A program made the translations under genes and the position numbers. A DNA stretch of 64,000 nt from Lentibacillus cibarius (lineage in GTDB: Bacteria; Bacillota; Bacilli; Bacillales; Amphibacillaceae), in contig NZ_VCIA01000001.1 of assembly GCF_005887555.1 (NCBI RefSeq), positions 1,426,001 to 1,490,000 on the forward strand. The letters run 5' to 3'. Of this stretch, positions 9,007 through 17,998 are shown piece after piece. Position 1 is the stretch's first letter, and each line of letters starts with the position of its first letter. Below the pieces are notes generated by a model that had not been told where the DNA came from, made no database searches, and worked only from the letters and a program-made list of their open reading frames with translations.

Positions 9007-9771
9007 TTAACAGTTTAATTTGCTTTTGACCTCAGATTCATACCCGTACTTTTTCAGAAACTCAATTAATGCAGTCTCGAAAATGGACCGTTGTTTAATA
9101 TTTTTCTCCTGACTGAATTCGAGCAGCAGTTCATTTATTGCATCACTGATATGAGCGCATTTATTCATGCAAGTTCCCGGAACCGCATATCTTGGAATTT
9201 TACTTACATCAGAAGTTACATTCAATACTTCAAAAAGTCTATCCTTATAATTCGCCAAAATATGAAGAATCTCCTTTGATTGTTCATCATGGTCTACATT
9301 AAAATCATTGGTTACTGGTTGCTCAGGAACGGAAGGCGATTCCTTTTGTTCATCTTCATCTCTATCATTAACCATCCCAAATACTTTCGTATAATTTTGC
9401 TGCTCCGAATTCCATTCGTACCCTTTACTTTTCATATATTCACCTAATTTTGTGTGATCGGTAAAACCAACTTTTTTAGCAACTGTCTTAGGGTCTAAAC
9501 CTTCTTCTAGATATTTTACTACTTTACCCGCCTTCCCGTGCTTCGGTGTTTGTACTATACTTTGTCCTTGCTTTTCCATAACCGGAACATAATTTTGCTT
9601 TTCTGAATCCCATGTGAAATTTCGGCGTCGCATGTACATATCTAATGATCGATAATCACTGTAATTTAAGTCATCCGATACGTCATCTCTCGGAGTTCCA
9701 GCCGCTAGAGATTCGATAATATAATTCACTCGTTTGTCATAAATTGGTTTTAATGCTTCAGTTCCATTCAC
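9007..9771 (-). CDS. Repeat-containing putative DNA-binding protein
   Basis: This 254-residue protein has two copies of a roughly 45-residue unit ending MYMRRRNFTWDSEKQNY (about 46-62) and EYMKSKGYEWNSEQQNY (about 111-127), each preceded by a short HTH-like segment. An acidic linker follows. The C-terminal part (about 180-254) is a helical domain (IPRYAVPG, RSIFETALIEFLKKYGY) resembling ribbon-helix-helix/partition-type ends. It lies 20 bp downstream of the recombinase at 9791 and is probably co-transcribed with it. DNA binding is an inference. Confidence 0.6.
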   Translation of the reverse strand: MNGTEALKPIYDKRVNYIIESLAAGTPRDDVSDDLNYSDYRSLDMYMRRRNFTWDSEKQNYVPVMEKQGQSIVQTPKHGKAGKVVKYLEEGLDPKTVAKKVGFTDHTKLGEYMKSKGYEWNSEQQNYTKVFGMVNDRDEDEQKESPSVPEQPVTNDFNVDHDEQSKEILHILANYKDRLFEVLNVTSDVSKIPRYAVPGTCMNKCAHISDAINELLLEFSQEKNIKQRSIFETALIEFLKKYGYESEVKSKLNC

Positions 9772-9790
9772 TTAAAAAACTCCTATTCTT

Positions 9791-10648
9791 CTATAATTTA
9801 TTAATAGCTTCTTTTAAGTCGTCAGATAATATATTCAAATAAATCATCGTTGTTTTAACACTTTCATGTCCTAGTAATTTCGAAATATACGGAAGCTCAA
9901 CACCATTGCGAAGTAGATTTGTTGCAAAGCTTCTTCGTAAGGTATGAGAAGTAACTTTTTTATTCCATCCTAACCTTTTAACTGCTGCACGTAATTGAGC
10001 ATTCATATAAGCTGGTGACACTCTACCCGTCTTTTTGGTGGCGAAAAAATAAGGCGAGTCTGAATCCCGAATACTTTTAAGATACTCTACAAGCGTAGGA
10101 TATAGTTTTTCGGAAATATGAATAGTGATTATCTTCCCTTCTTTAATACAGGCTGTAATGGTTCCAGCATCTAAATCAACATCTTCTAACCTCAGATTAA
10201 TAGCAGAAGTAATCCGTAAGCCTGTCCGGTACATAAAAATCACTAATGTTTTTAACAAAGGCTTATCTATTTCATTTATTAATTGATCAACTTCGTCTTC
10301 GGTTAATGTTACTTTTTGGTCTTCTGGAACTTTTGCGTCTTTAACTTTCGATGCTACATTTTTTTCAATCCAGCCTTTATCTTCAGCATATTCGAATAAT
10401 GAGCGGATACTAGAAATATAGCGGTTTCTACTTCTTGGTGCGAGTTTTCGTTTCTCTTTCAAATAGATCATATAGTTTTCTAAATTATCACGAGTAACAT
10501 CTTCTATATATACCGGGCCATTAAAAACATCTTCGATGAATCCTCTAAAAACTCGATAATCCTTTTCGTACCCTTCGAGTGTGTCTTCACTTCGTTCTTG
10601 TGCGCTTAGATACTGTAGGTAATATTTCGACGCATCAGCGTATAGCAT
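9791..10648 (-). CDS. Tyrosine recombinase (XerC/D-like), intact
   Basis: This protein is about 285 residues. The core-binding domain is at about 1-90 and the catalytic domain at 105-285. R is in TGLRITSAINL, HTLRR gives HxxR, the histidine is in LLGHESVKTT and Y is in TTMIYLN. The ATG at 10648 lies 5-6 nt after AAGGAGG and overlaps the end of the upstream gene by 14 bp. It shares the HESV.TTMIY motif with the recombinase at 7919. It forms an operon with the genes at 10635-11218. Confidence 0.92.
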   Translation of the reverse strand: MLYADASKYYLQYLSAQERSEDTLEGYEKDYRVFRGFIEDVFNGPVYIEDVTRDNLENYMIYLKEKRKLAPRSRNRYISSIRSLFEYAEDKGWIEKNVASKVKDAKVPEDQKVTLTEDEVDQLINEIDKPLLKTLVIFMYRTGLRITSAINLRLEDVDLDAGTITACIKEGKIITIHISEKLYPTLVEYLKSIRDSDSPYFFATKKTGRVSPAYMNAQLRAAVKRLGWNKKVTSHTLRRSFATNLLRNGVELPYISKLLGHESVKTTMIYLNILSDDLKEAINKL

Positions 10649-10991
10649 AAAAACCCTCCTTACCATCTAGAAAGTCAAACTTAAATCGTAAACACAACGC
10701 ATTCATGACTAATTCCAAGTTTTGTTGGTCTAATGAGTCTGCCTCGTTTAAATCGATTTTTGCATGGCCACAATATAGATGTAGCGCTAGACGTAGCATA
10801 AACTGCTCACTACGGGACCAAGGTTTCGAAATCTCCATTAATCGCTTGACATCAATAAATCGATTATCGAAATCAATATATTCATCTGTTAAATAGTTTT
10901 GTAATTTGCTATGATTGGTGAAGATGTACAAGAATGAATTCAGGTACGGGTCTTGAAATTTTGCGAAATCGAACGGTTCAGTTTGATTCAT
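10635..10991 (-). CDS. Hypothetical soluble protein
   Basis: This protein is 118 residues, with a likely ATG at 10991 placed 9 nt after AGGAGG. It is mostly helical. The C-terminal half (SKPWSRSEQFMLRLALHLY, then LDQQNLELVMNALCLRF) looks like a conserved core seen in small plasmid/phage proteins of Bacillaceae, but no function is known. It sits between the Xre regulator and a recombinase in a tight operon. Confidence 0.65.
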   Translation of the reverse strand: MNQTEPFDFAKFQDPYLNSFLYIFTNHSKLQNYLTDEYIDFDNRFIDVKRLMEISKPWSRSEQFMLRLALHLYCGHAKIDLNEADSLDQQNLELVMNALCLRFKFDFLDGKEGFYAIR

Positions 10992-11005
10992 GTGTCCCAC
11001 TCCTC

Positions 11006-11218
11006 CTAATTGTTAATTTGAAATACATCATCAAAAGTAAGCTCTAATTGATTAGCAATATTCCTTGCGACATGCGGACTTGGGCTTTTCTTATGATTAA
11101 TAATTTGATTAAAGTAATTTTCACTCATCCCAACATGACTCGAGAATTGGCGTTGGGAAAAACCTTTTCGGATTAAAGTCATACGAAGCTCATTTGGATC
11201 TTTAACCTTAATTTTCAT
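11006..11218 (-). CDS. Small Xre-type HTH protein
   Basis: This 70-residue protein is essentially one HTH domain: LRMTLIRKGFSQRQFSSHVG, then MSENYFNQIINHKKSPSP. The ATG at 11218 follows AAAGGAG by 10 nt; the upstream in-frame GTG overlaps the Shine-Dalgarno and is rejected. It is transcribed divergently from the repressor-like gene at 11329, so the intergenic region 11219-11328 probably holds both promoters and shared operators. It leads the operon with the recombinase at 9791. Confidence 0.8.
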   Translation of the reverse strand: MKIKVKDPNELRMTLIRKGFSQRQFSSHVGMSENYFNQIINHKKSPSPHVARNIANQLELTFDDVFQINN

Positions 11219-11328
11219 GAAATGAACGCTCCTTTCGTTCACAATTGTTATTTATTATTTACTATTGTAATTATTATATAAGCCTTTGTTTGCTAATGCA
11301 AATAAAAGTTCGATGGTTGGTGATTATC

Positions 11329-11697
11329 TTGGAACCGGAAGAATTCGGTGAGTACCTACGTTCCTTACGCAAACGTAAAGGACTTACTATAAAACAATTA
11401 GCGAATTTATCAAATGTCAGCAATGCATACATTTCACAAATAGAGAATGGAAAAAGAGGGGTCCCTTCTCCAGATGTGATCCGAAAATTCCATGAACAGC
11501 TTGATGTGAATCAAGAACATCTCATGCAACAGGCTGGCCATGTTCAAGACACGGAACATCACTCCTTTCCAGATCTAAAATCAATGTTACAAAAGCAAAA
11601 TGATATCTATTACAAAGGAATCAAACTGTCCTCACAGCAATGTGAGTTGCTGCGGAAGATCCTCGACGAATTTATTAAATCGTCACCGGATAAATAA
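11329..11697 (+). CDS. Xre-family repressor-like regulator
   Basis: This protein is about 122 residues. The HTH at about 5-60 (GEYLRSLRKRKGLTIKQLAN, then SNAYISQIENGKRGVPSP) is typical of SinR/Cro-CI-type repressors, followed by a C-terminal oligomerisation-like helix. The start is uncertain: TTG at 11329, GTG at 11320 or ATG at 11296 are in frame, and none has a strong Shine-Dalgarno. Divergent orientation to the recombinase operon suggests a switch controlling it. A terminator follows immediately. Confidence 0.8.
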   Translation: MEPEEFGEYLRSLRKRKGLTIKQLANLSNVSNAYISQIENGKRGVPSPDVIRKFHEQLDVNQEHLMQQAGHVQDTEHHSFPDLKSMLQKQNDIYYKGIKLSSQQCELLRKILDEFIKSSPDK

Positions 11698-11775
11698 AAA
11701 GGGAGAACCGCCAGTGAAGACACACAGCATATCTATTCAAAGTTGCCGTGGCTTAATGGGGTTCTCCCTTTTTTG
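11696..11775 (+). terminator. Terminator with long loop after the repressor
   Basis: GGGAGAACC (11701-11709) pairs with GGTTCTCCC (11760-11768), followed by TTTTTT. The roughly 50-nt loop carries a further GCC/GGC pairing. It closes the gene at 11329-11697. Confidence 0.75.
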
Positions 11776-11809
11776 GTTATGATATTTTGATTTCCTTTTA
11801 ACGCTTGCA

Positions 11810-11986
11810 TAAATACTATACCAGCGTTTTTTCATATTTTAAGAGATTGAATACACTTTTTTAGGAAAAATGATCTCTTTTTTCAAATTCAATGTTCAAA
11901 TGAATTCTTTCCTTTGCTCTTGTGTGAATACTTTACCACCATTATATTCCCATTTTAAGAGGTAGAATACATTTTTTTTGGATTTT
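11810..11986. repeat. Two imperfect ~60-bp direct repeats
   Basis: Copy A (11810-11870) and copy B (11925-11986) share TGAATACT/TAAATACT, TTTACCA, ATTTTAAGAG and GAATACA followed by a T-run. They lie immediately downstream of the stop of the broken DnaC-like gene. They may be part of a replication origin or a degenerate terminator pair. The role is unknown. Confidence 0.5.
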
Positions 11987-12847
11987 ATTCAAAAAACATT
12001 TCTGCTATTTTGTCATTCTCTTTTTGTGCAATGAGCCGACGTACACTTTCCTCCGCCATGGTAACCGGAAAAGTCATTTTTTCGAGACGGCTTTCGACTC
12101 GTCCCGCTGGATATTTATTCGTTAATTCTTGAACCGGAATATTGGACGTAATGATTGTCGGTCTCTTATTATTCATCCGTTCTTCAAGAATCTCGGTTAT
12201 CTTTTCCTCAGACCAATCGGTAGTTTTCTCTAGGCCGAGATCATCGAACACTAGCACCCTAGCCTCCTTAAAAAATTCAACTAAACTTTGAGAGCTTGTC
12301 TTTGGACCTTGATTATATGTTTTCTTAACCTCATTTAATAGATTCACAGTCGAAATATAAATTGGTTGAACATGATATTTCTGAATAAGTGCATTCGCAA
12401 TGCCAAGAGCCAAACGTGTTTTCCCCGACCCTTTGTTTGGCTATAAAAGTATAGTCCTTTTCCTGACTTTTCCAATTTACGAAACTGCTCTACATAGCGG
12501 ACAGCTACCTTTTTGGCGTACGTTGCTTTATGAACATTTTGCTCGCTTGAATAAATTTTTGTATCAAAATCTTTTACGGCAGTGTTAGCAAACTCTTCAG
12601 GAATTCGAGCAATATCCATAAGTTTTTTCTGTAATCGACATTTGCATTTAGCAGCTACCGTGGTTTGGTCTTCTTTCACATAAACGATTAGGCCACTACC
12701 ATCACATTCCCCGTGCATACACTTATCAGAAGTCGATGTTATTCTCCCAGTCTTCATCTTCTGCAGTTGTTGACCTTTCGTATCGTCTAAAGTATTCACT
12801 TCCGGCATTTTCTTGATTTTCTTGATTATGTCTTGAATGTTGTCCAT
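11985..12847 (-). pseudogene. DnaC/DnaI-like helicase loader, frameshifted in Walker A
   Basis: Two reading frames join into one roughly 287-residue AAA+ loader. The N-terminal frame carries a zinc-binding region (CMHGECDGSGL, then CKCRL) and reads to YFYSQTKG. Restoring one A in an AAA run at 12431-12435 gives TKGSGKTRLALGIANAL, a normal Walker A. The second frame continues with VLVFDDLGLE (Walker B) and TIITSNIP (sensor). The ATG at 12847 follows GGGGGA and starts 122 bp inside the upstream gene. The frameshift may be real or a homopolymer sequencing error; if an error, this is an intact dnaC-like gene loading helicase for replication module I. Confidence 0.75.
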
Positions 12848-13721
12848 TAGAAATATCCCCCTTTAGATTTGATTGGTGAGCTTGATCAAAAATGTAATTC
12901 GCTACATATTGAAACGATCGAATTTGGTCACGCTTGTGACTTGCTTTAAATTGTTGAAAGCACTCTTTCATCCAACGAACCACTTGGTCCGTTGACCAAT
13001 TTTGTTTAATAACATCATCTATAGCGACTTTATCATTCGCTGTTAACCAATTTCGTTGACTAAGACTTAAATACATTTGACTAATCTGTTCGAAAGGTTG
13101 GTTTATATAATTTAAGTTTTGGTTATTCAGCTCGTCTTCATCCGCCTTAACGGAAGATGAAGTTTCTGTAGTAATTTCTGAAGTAATCTCTGATGTAGTC
13201 TCTGGTATTGCTCCGCATTCTGTGTGATTCGTACCATCTTTGGTTTGACTCGAATCATTTGATTTTCCTTCCGAAGCGTTAAAATTTGAGTTTCGAATGA
13301 ATAATTCATAACCCTCCAATGAAAATCCTAATTGCTGCAGATCAGTCATAACCCTCATCATGTTCACTCGATATTGAAACGTCTTATCCCACTTATACCG
13401 GGGATTATTTCGTTTATCGATATACCCTTTGTCCACCAATGTATTTAAATGCTTGCGAATCGTATTAGCTGTTATGCCAATCATTGTTTCCTCGACCAGA
13501 TCCTCAGCCTTTTTAAAGATCCAACCGTATGAGAGTGGAAAGTTTACCTCCTCTCCTATATCATTCGAACGGTTCTTTTCTTCTTTTATATACTGGTCTA
13601 CATCTTTCATTCGGTCCACCCAATAGATGAACTGATTCAGAAGAACTGCCTGCACCATATTACCGGTTAACGTTACTAATTCTTCTTTGATCACAGCCCG
13701 CTTTAATTTCTTCGGTTGCAT
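12726..13721 (-). CDS. DnaD-like replication protein with winged-helix N-terminus
   Basis: This protein is 331 residues. The N-terminal part (about 1-125) resembles phage/plasmid replication-initiator winged-helix domains (VQAVLLNQFIYWVDRM, then ANTIRKHLNTLVDKGYI). A low-complexity S/T/E linker (about 160-190) follows, then a DnaD-like C-terminal region (TANDKVAIDDVIKQNWSTDQ). The ATG at 13721 lies about 9 nt from a G-run Shine-Dalgarno. The helicase loader gene overlaps its 3' end by 122 bp. Together they form replication module I. Confidence 0.75.
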   Translation of the reverse strand: MQPKKLKRAVIKEELVTLTGNMVQAVLLNQFIYWVDRMKDVDQYIKEEKNRSNDIGEEVNFPLSYGWIFKKAEDLVEETMIGITANTIRKHLNTLVDKGYIDKRNNPRYKWDKTFQYRVNMMRVMTDLQQLGFSLEGYELFIRNSNFNASEGKSNDSSQTKDGTNHTECGAIPETTSEITSEITTETSSSVKADEDELNNQNLNYINQPFEQISQMYLSLSQRNWLTANDKVAIDDVIKQNWSTDQVVRWMKECFQQFKASHKRDQIRSFQYVANYIFDQAHQSNLKGDISNGQHSRHNQENQENAGSEYFRRYERSTTAEDEDWENNIDF

Positions 13722-13893
13722 GCCTATCACCCCCCCGATTACATTTGTGAATTTAATTTAACTATTGCAATTATATGCGATTGAACACTTTTTGCAAAAT
13801 GAGAGTTTGATTAGATTTACCTACCACCTTCCTTTACTAGTTTTTACAGTTTCGCTCGTCTGTTGGGGGTCCATCCAGATCCGTATTCATACA

Positions 13894-13979
13894 AAAAGGG
13901 AAGAACCCGAAGATAGACGTAGCGAAATAAACACACTTCATGTGTGCATTTCGCCACTTCCTCTTGGGTTCTTCCCTTG
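13894..13979 (-). terminator. Large nested hairpin, terminator on the minus strand
   Basis: GGGAAGAACCC (13898-13908) pairs perfectly with GGGTTCTTCCC (13966-13976). Inside, GCGAAAT pairs with ATTTCGC, capped by ACAC/GTGT. On the minus strand the structure ends in TTTTTG. It would stop transcripts from 14255-15390 before module I. The nested stems are more elaborate than a simple terminator. Confidence 0.65.
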
Positions 13980-14254
13980 TTATGAGAAAGTCGCTATATT
14001 TTTCTGTACCTAGTATTATACATATCATTTTATATTTTGCAAGTATTGATTCACGATTGAACACAAAAAATGTCACAAAGCAAAGACAAGACAAGACGGA
14101 AATTTGCTTAAAATGTTCACCGATTCCTTTTTCTGTTTTATATGCCCCTGTTGCTAATCCACGTATTCTATCACCTGTAAAGATTATAAGAAACCATTTT
14201 ATCAACAAACAAGGACTTTGCCACATAGAGCAACCCCCTCCAATGTGTAAAATG

Positions 14255-15390
14255 TCACTCCATACTTAATTCATTTTCCTCAATAAACTGATCAATGATT
14301 TCCGCCATATCCTCACGTTCAAAATAGGGAATTCTGAGCAAATGAATGTTTCTTTCCTTGCAGTAATCCGTTTTCATTTGGTCTCTTCTTTTGACTTCCT
14401 TAAACTCTTCTTCACCTCCGTATATCTCTACAGGACGAAAATGGCCGTGGCCGTCATATTCAATTAAAAATGCTAATTCGTTTTTATTGAAAACCGCGAA
14501 GTCAAATGGAAGAGGGTAGCGGTCTCTGCAATCATAAAAACGATACTGTGACTGGTAATCCCAACTTCTTTCTTGCAGGAACTCCCTAACCATTTTTTCT
14601 CCAATCGATTCATTATTTTTACATAATCGACACCTTGGGAAAACCAATAAATTTCGTGCTGCTTCTAATTCAAATATACGACCACATTCACGATGCTTAA
14701 CTTGAATCGGTTCATGCGCTCCCTGATATTCACTGATCACTTCAAATTCATCACCTGTCTCCATCTTGACTTCTCGCTGGAAATCCCTTGTTGTTTTCCG
14801 TTGCTTCTCCCCTCGTTGCTCAAACGTACACCAGCGACAACGACTCCCTTCAAGAAATTTTTTGGGATACATCCTTATTTGCCTTCCACAAGCTCTATGA
14901 ATCATTTCTACCGGTTTATCGACACTTTCGTACTCCCGATCACTTCATATTCATCGCCGGCTAATAAATCAACTTCCTTTTCAAACTCTTCTTGTGTCTT
15001 TTTTAAGTTGCCGGCGCATTTTGGACATCGGGAGCCACTGATAAAGTGTTTCGGTACAGCATTCCAACGATACCCACAAACCCTATGCTTCATTGTAATC
15101 GGCTGATCCGTTCCGTTGTATTCCCCCAAGACGATGTATTCTTTACCTACAAGATCACAAACAAGCGTTTTATATTCTTCGGTAGTTAATGTATATCCAT
15201 GATTGCATCTAGGGCAACGTCGCCCTTGCAAGAATTTATGTGGTGTTACTAAATATTCATGTCCGCACAATTGATGCTTCATATTAAGCTTTACGTTAGC
15301 TTTTCGATATGTACCTTTGACTTCATATTCGTTCCCTGCTTGCTTATACACTTCGCGCTTGAACCGTTCCGTTGTCTTTTGTTTAGCCAT
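14255..15390 (-). pseudogene. Zinc-ribbon endonuclease, split by a single-base deletion
   Basis: Two frames join into a roughly 379-residue protein. There are five tandem units of about 60-70 residues (Y.V.G.Y.......I.MKH..CG, then P..FL.GSRCP.C), which look like zinc-binding modules. A C-terminal PD-(D/E)XK/Vsr-type nuclease domain follows (FDFAVFNKNELAFLIEYDG, then DQMKTDYCKERNIHLLRIPY). One G is missing in the GGG at 14935-14937: restoring it turns EVIGSTKV into EVIGEYESVDKPVEMIHRAC and joins the halves. The ATG at 15390 lies 6 nt after GGAG. Such proteins are common as phage-borne homing or repair-type endonucleases. It may be a sequencing artefact rather than a true pseudogene. Confidence 0.7.
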
Positions 15391-15816
15391 CTTAAACTCC
15401 ATCACATGAGTTATATAATATTAACTTTTGTAATTTTATTATAAATCAATTTACCGATTAGACAAATAGAAGTTTCTCGTAATAACCATTTTTCTCGTAA
15501 GAATATGAGTGCAAAAATTCCCACACTCGGAATGATCGACTTTTAATCAAGGAATTTTCCCATATGTCTGCTTTATACCCCCTCCTGATTTATGCCTTGG
15601 ATGGTTAAGCTCTCACGTATATTCCTCGAGTCAGCTTAATAGGCATTGCTAAACTTTTAGTATGCTTTAAACGATAAATAGACAGTCATTTGTCATATAA
15701 TTCTTATACAATCATAAAATTTTTCGAAGCTTTTCTATTGTCTTCAATCTATTTTTATATTACAATGCAATTAGTTCGATAAAACGACATTTTAATTTAA
15801 TAAAACTTTCGAAGGG
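15391..15816. other. Intergenic between divergent units
   Basis: An AT-rich stretch of about 425 bp between divergent genes. It should hold promoters for both the endonuclease and replication module II, and possibly origin sequence. No iterons or clear promoter pair could be fixed by eye. Confidence 0.3.
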
Positions 15817-15875
15817 AAAACCCCAATTTTATGTACTTATATCAATTAGGTATAAGTCTAAAATTGGGGTTTTTT
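15817..15875 (+). promoter_or_regulatory. Terminator-like hairpin in the leader of replication module II (possible attenuator)
   Basis: CCCCAATTTTA (15821-15831) pairs with TAAAATTGGGG (15859-15869) and is followed by TTTTTT. An inner ACTTATA/TATAAGT stem sits in the loop. No plus-strand gene lies upstream, and the hairpin ends about 40 bp before the start of the replication gene at 15917. This suggests attenuation control of the rep transcript rather than simple termination. Confidence 0.5.
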
Positions 15876-15916
15876 GTCGTTATATTGAGTTAAAAAAAGC
15901 GCTAAGGAGGAGTCTA

Positions 15917-16732
15917 ATGGCTAGACCAAAGAAAGAAGGGCTTGATTATTTCCCACTGGATGTAGACATAGATCAAGATGATAAAATAGCACTTATAGAA
16001 GCAAAATATGGACTTGATGGATTTTCAATTGTCATCAAATTGCTTATGAAAATCTATGGTAACAGTTACTTTTACCAGTGGACTGAAAAGGAACAAATAC
16101 TATTCTCAAAAAGAGTTAATGTCAACATTAACTCAGTAAACAGTGTCATAAATGACTGTTTAAAATGGGGACTTTTTTCGAAAGAACTATACGAAAACGA
16201 CAAAATTCTTAGTTCGAAGGGTATCCAGAAGCGTTATTTAGAAGCAACATCCAGAAGAACGAAAGTAAATATACCAAGGGAACACTTGTTATTGAACGCT
16301 GATGTGGCTAATTCCTACAAAAACTTGATTATTGTAGACAATAACCCTGTAAATGATGAAATTAATACACAAAGTAAAGAGAAAGAAAAGGGAGAGGAAA
16401 GTGAAAGGGAAACAACAACAGAAAGAGAAACAGAAAGTATGTCAGCTATAACTGATTTTTGGGATAAAAATGGGTTTGGGGCGAATAACGTTGAAGCAAA
16501 AAAACAGTTGTTGTCGTGGTTGGATTATTCTAATTTCAAGGATCCCAAAGAAGTGATTCTAAAAGCCATGAATATTGCTTGTGCTAGTAATAAACGAAAA
16601 CTCAATTATGTAGAAGGTATATTGCACAATTGGCAAAACGAATCGTTACTAACCATCGAGGACATTAATAACGCTCAAGATAAAACTAACAAAACAACAA
16701 AAAGCGGCGGGACACGTTATGAATCATGGTAA
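15917..16732 (+). CDS. DUF4373/DnaD-like replication initiator
   Basis: This protein is 271 residues. The N-terminus (GLDYFPLDVDIDQDDKIALI, then KYGLDGFSIVIKLLMKIY) is the Lin1244/Lin1753-type (DUF4373) domain found in phage and plasmid replication proteins. A charged linker (about 150-175) separates it from a DnaD-like C-terminal domain (ITDFWDKNGFG, then LNYVEGILHNW). AAGGAGG precedes the ATG. The downstream DnaC-like gene starts 12 bp after the stop. Together they form replication module II, which is intact. Confidence 0.85.
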   Translation: MARPKKEGLDYFPLDVDIDQDDKIALIEAKYGLDGFSIVIKLLMKIYGNSYFYQWTEKEQILFSKRVNVNINSVNSVINDCLKWGLFSKELYENDKILSSKGIQKRYLEATSRRTKVNIPREHLLLNADVANSYKNLIIVDNNPVNDEINTQSKEKEKGEESERETTTERETESMSAITDFWDKNGFGANNVEAKKQLLSWLDYSNFKDPKEVILKAMNIACASNKRKLNYVEGILHNWQNESLLTIEDINNAQDKTNKTTKSGGTRYESW

Positions 16733-16743
16733 GGAGTGAAATT

Positions 16744-17553
16744 ATGCAGAAAGTGAATGAGCCTATACAAAAGCTAGGTGGTCGTATTAAACAAGTCGGA
16801 ACTCGAGAGTGTGAAAGGTGCGGAGCTTCGGTTCCAGTGTTTGTACGAAAGGATAAAGAAGGAAATACCCACCAAGAATCTACTTGTTTAGATTGTGAAA
16901 CAAATAAAACACGCTCGCAAACACCTGTTAAAGAAGATGTGCAAAAAGAAAAAGTTAATGATTTTGCTATTAACAATGAGCGGATTCCTGAAAAGTTAAT
17001 CGGCAAAACAGTGTCTGAACTCATTCCGGAGAATGAGTCAGAAACAGCTATGAAGGAATCCGTTACTGATTATATCATGAACTTTGGGAAAACAGAGCAT
17101 AATTCCCTTGTATTAGCAGGAGCAATGGGCTTAGGTAAGAGTCATCTGGCTTATGCAGCAGGTATAGAACTACGAAGGCAAGGTTTTATCACGATGTTTA
17201 TTAACACTAATGATTTCTTAGATCTTATCAAAAGCACATTCGGAGGAAAAACAGTTTTATCGGAGCGTAAGATCTTTGAGAAGATCGGGCAAATCGATTT
17301 ATTAATTTTTGATGAAATAGGTGGTGAATACGACAAAAATAAAAACGGATTTGAAAGCTGGGCTTCCGAAAAAATCTTGAAAGTTGCGGATTCACGGGAA
17401 ACGCTACCAACGATTTACACAACAAACTATTCCCCGGCTGGCTTCGAAAAAAAATACGGAAATATACAGGGCGGTAGAATCGTTTCTCGGATGTTTGCTG
17501 GTGCAAAGCGGATTAATGTTGAAGGTAGAGATAGACGAGTACAACAATTCTAG
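16744..17553 (+). CDS. DnaC-like helicase loader (AAA+ ATPase)
   Basis: This protein is 269 residues, with the ATG at 16744 placed after TAAGGAG that overlaps the previous stop. A CxxC...CxxC zinc motif lies at about 20-53 (CERCGAS and CLDC). Walker A is GAMGLGKSH at about 128, Walker B is LLIFDEIG at about 184, and TIYTTNYSP is the sensor segment. It loads replicative helicase onto DNA opened by the initiator encoded upstream. After the stop, AGGAGG precedes an ATG whose frame ends after three codons (17575), so a third operon gene appears to have been deleted. Confidence 0.88.
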   Translation: MQKVNEPIQKLGGRIKQVGTRECERCGASVPVFVRKDKEGNTHQESTCLDCETNKTRSQTPVKEDVQKEKVNDFAINNERIPEKLIGKTVSELIPENESETAMKESVTDYIMNFGKTEHNSLVLAGAMGLGKSHLAYAAGIELRRQGFITMFINTNDFLDLIKSTFGGKTVLSERKIFEKIGQIDLLIFDEIGGEYDKNKNGFESWASEKILKVADSRETLPTIYTTNYSPAGFEKKYGNIQGGRIVSRMFAGAKRINVEGRDRRVQQF

Positions 17554-17569
17554 GAGGAAACTAATGAGT

Positions 17570-17863
17570 GTGTAAAATGCCAAGGTGTATCAAAGGTTGG
17601 TTCTTACAATAAGGATGTTTGACCAATCATGCTTATGTCTCAAAAAAATGTCATTTGGGTGTTGATTCCTAGTGTGGCATATCCATGGGGTAAAAGGCAT
17701 TAGGGTTCCTAAATCCAAAATGATCTATTCATCACTGATAAATTACAAAAGGGAAGCAGTGTCCCTATAACATCTGTTTCCCTCTGAAAATATGGACCGG
17801 ACAGAGATAATTATACAACATTCTAAAGTCATTATGAAGCAAAAATTGGGCAAGGACTAAAAT
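17570..17863. other. Non-coding stretch after replication module II
   Basis: No supported gene. GGGAAGCAG (17751-17759) and CTGTTTCCC (17785-17793) can form a stem, possibly a weak terminator of the module. Confidence 0.35.
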
Positions 17864-17892
17864 GATGTGTAGGACAAATTGTCTTACACATC
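17864..17892. repeat. 29-bp inverted repeat
   Basis: GATGTGTA(G)GAC, then AATT, then GTC(T)TACACATC, nearly perfect. No T-run follows, so it is more like an operator or IS end than a terminator. It lies about 100 bp upstream of the small gene at 17999. Confidence 0.55.
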
Positions 17893-17998
17893 AATCACAC
17901 AAAATAATCACGAATCTATCGAAAAAATCTCTTAAAGCACCACATCATTTGGGTAAAATATCACAAACGCATATAATACAGAAATTGGAGGAATTATA

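Noticed and set aside
12431..12435. Programmed frameshift in the DnaC-like gene
   Set aside because: No stimulatory structure or conserved slippery heptamer; the second intact loader nearby shows that the family needs no frameshift. Decay or sequencing error is simpler.
13765..14269. Overlapping frames on both strands
   Set aside because: They run across the nested hairpin and lack ribosome binding sites; the hairpin explains the open reading.
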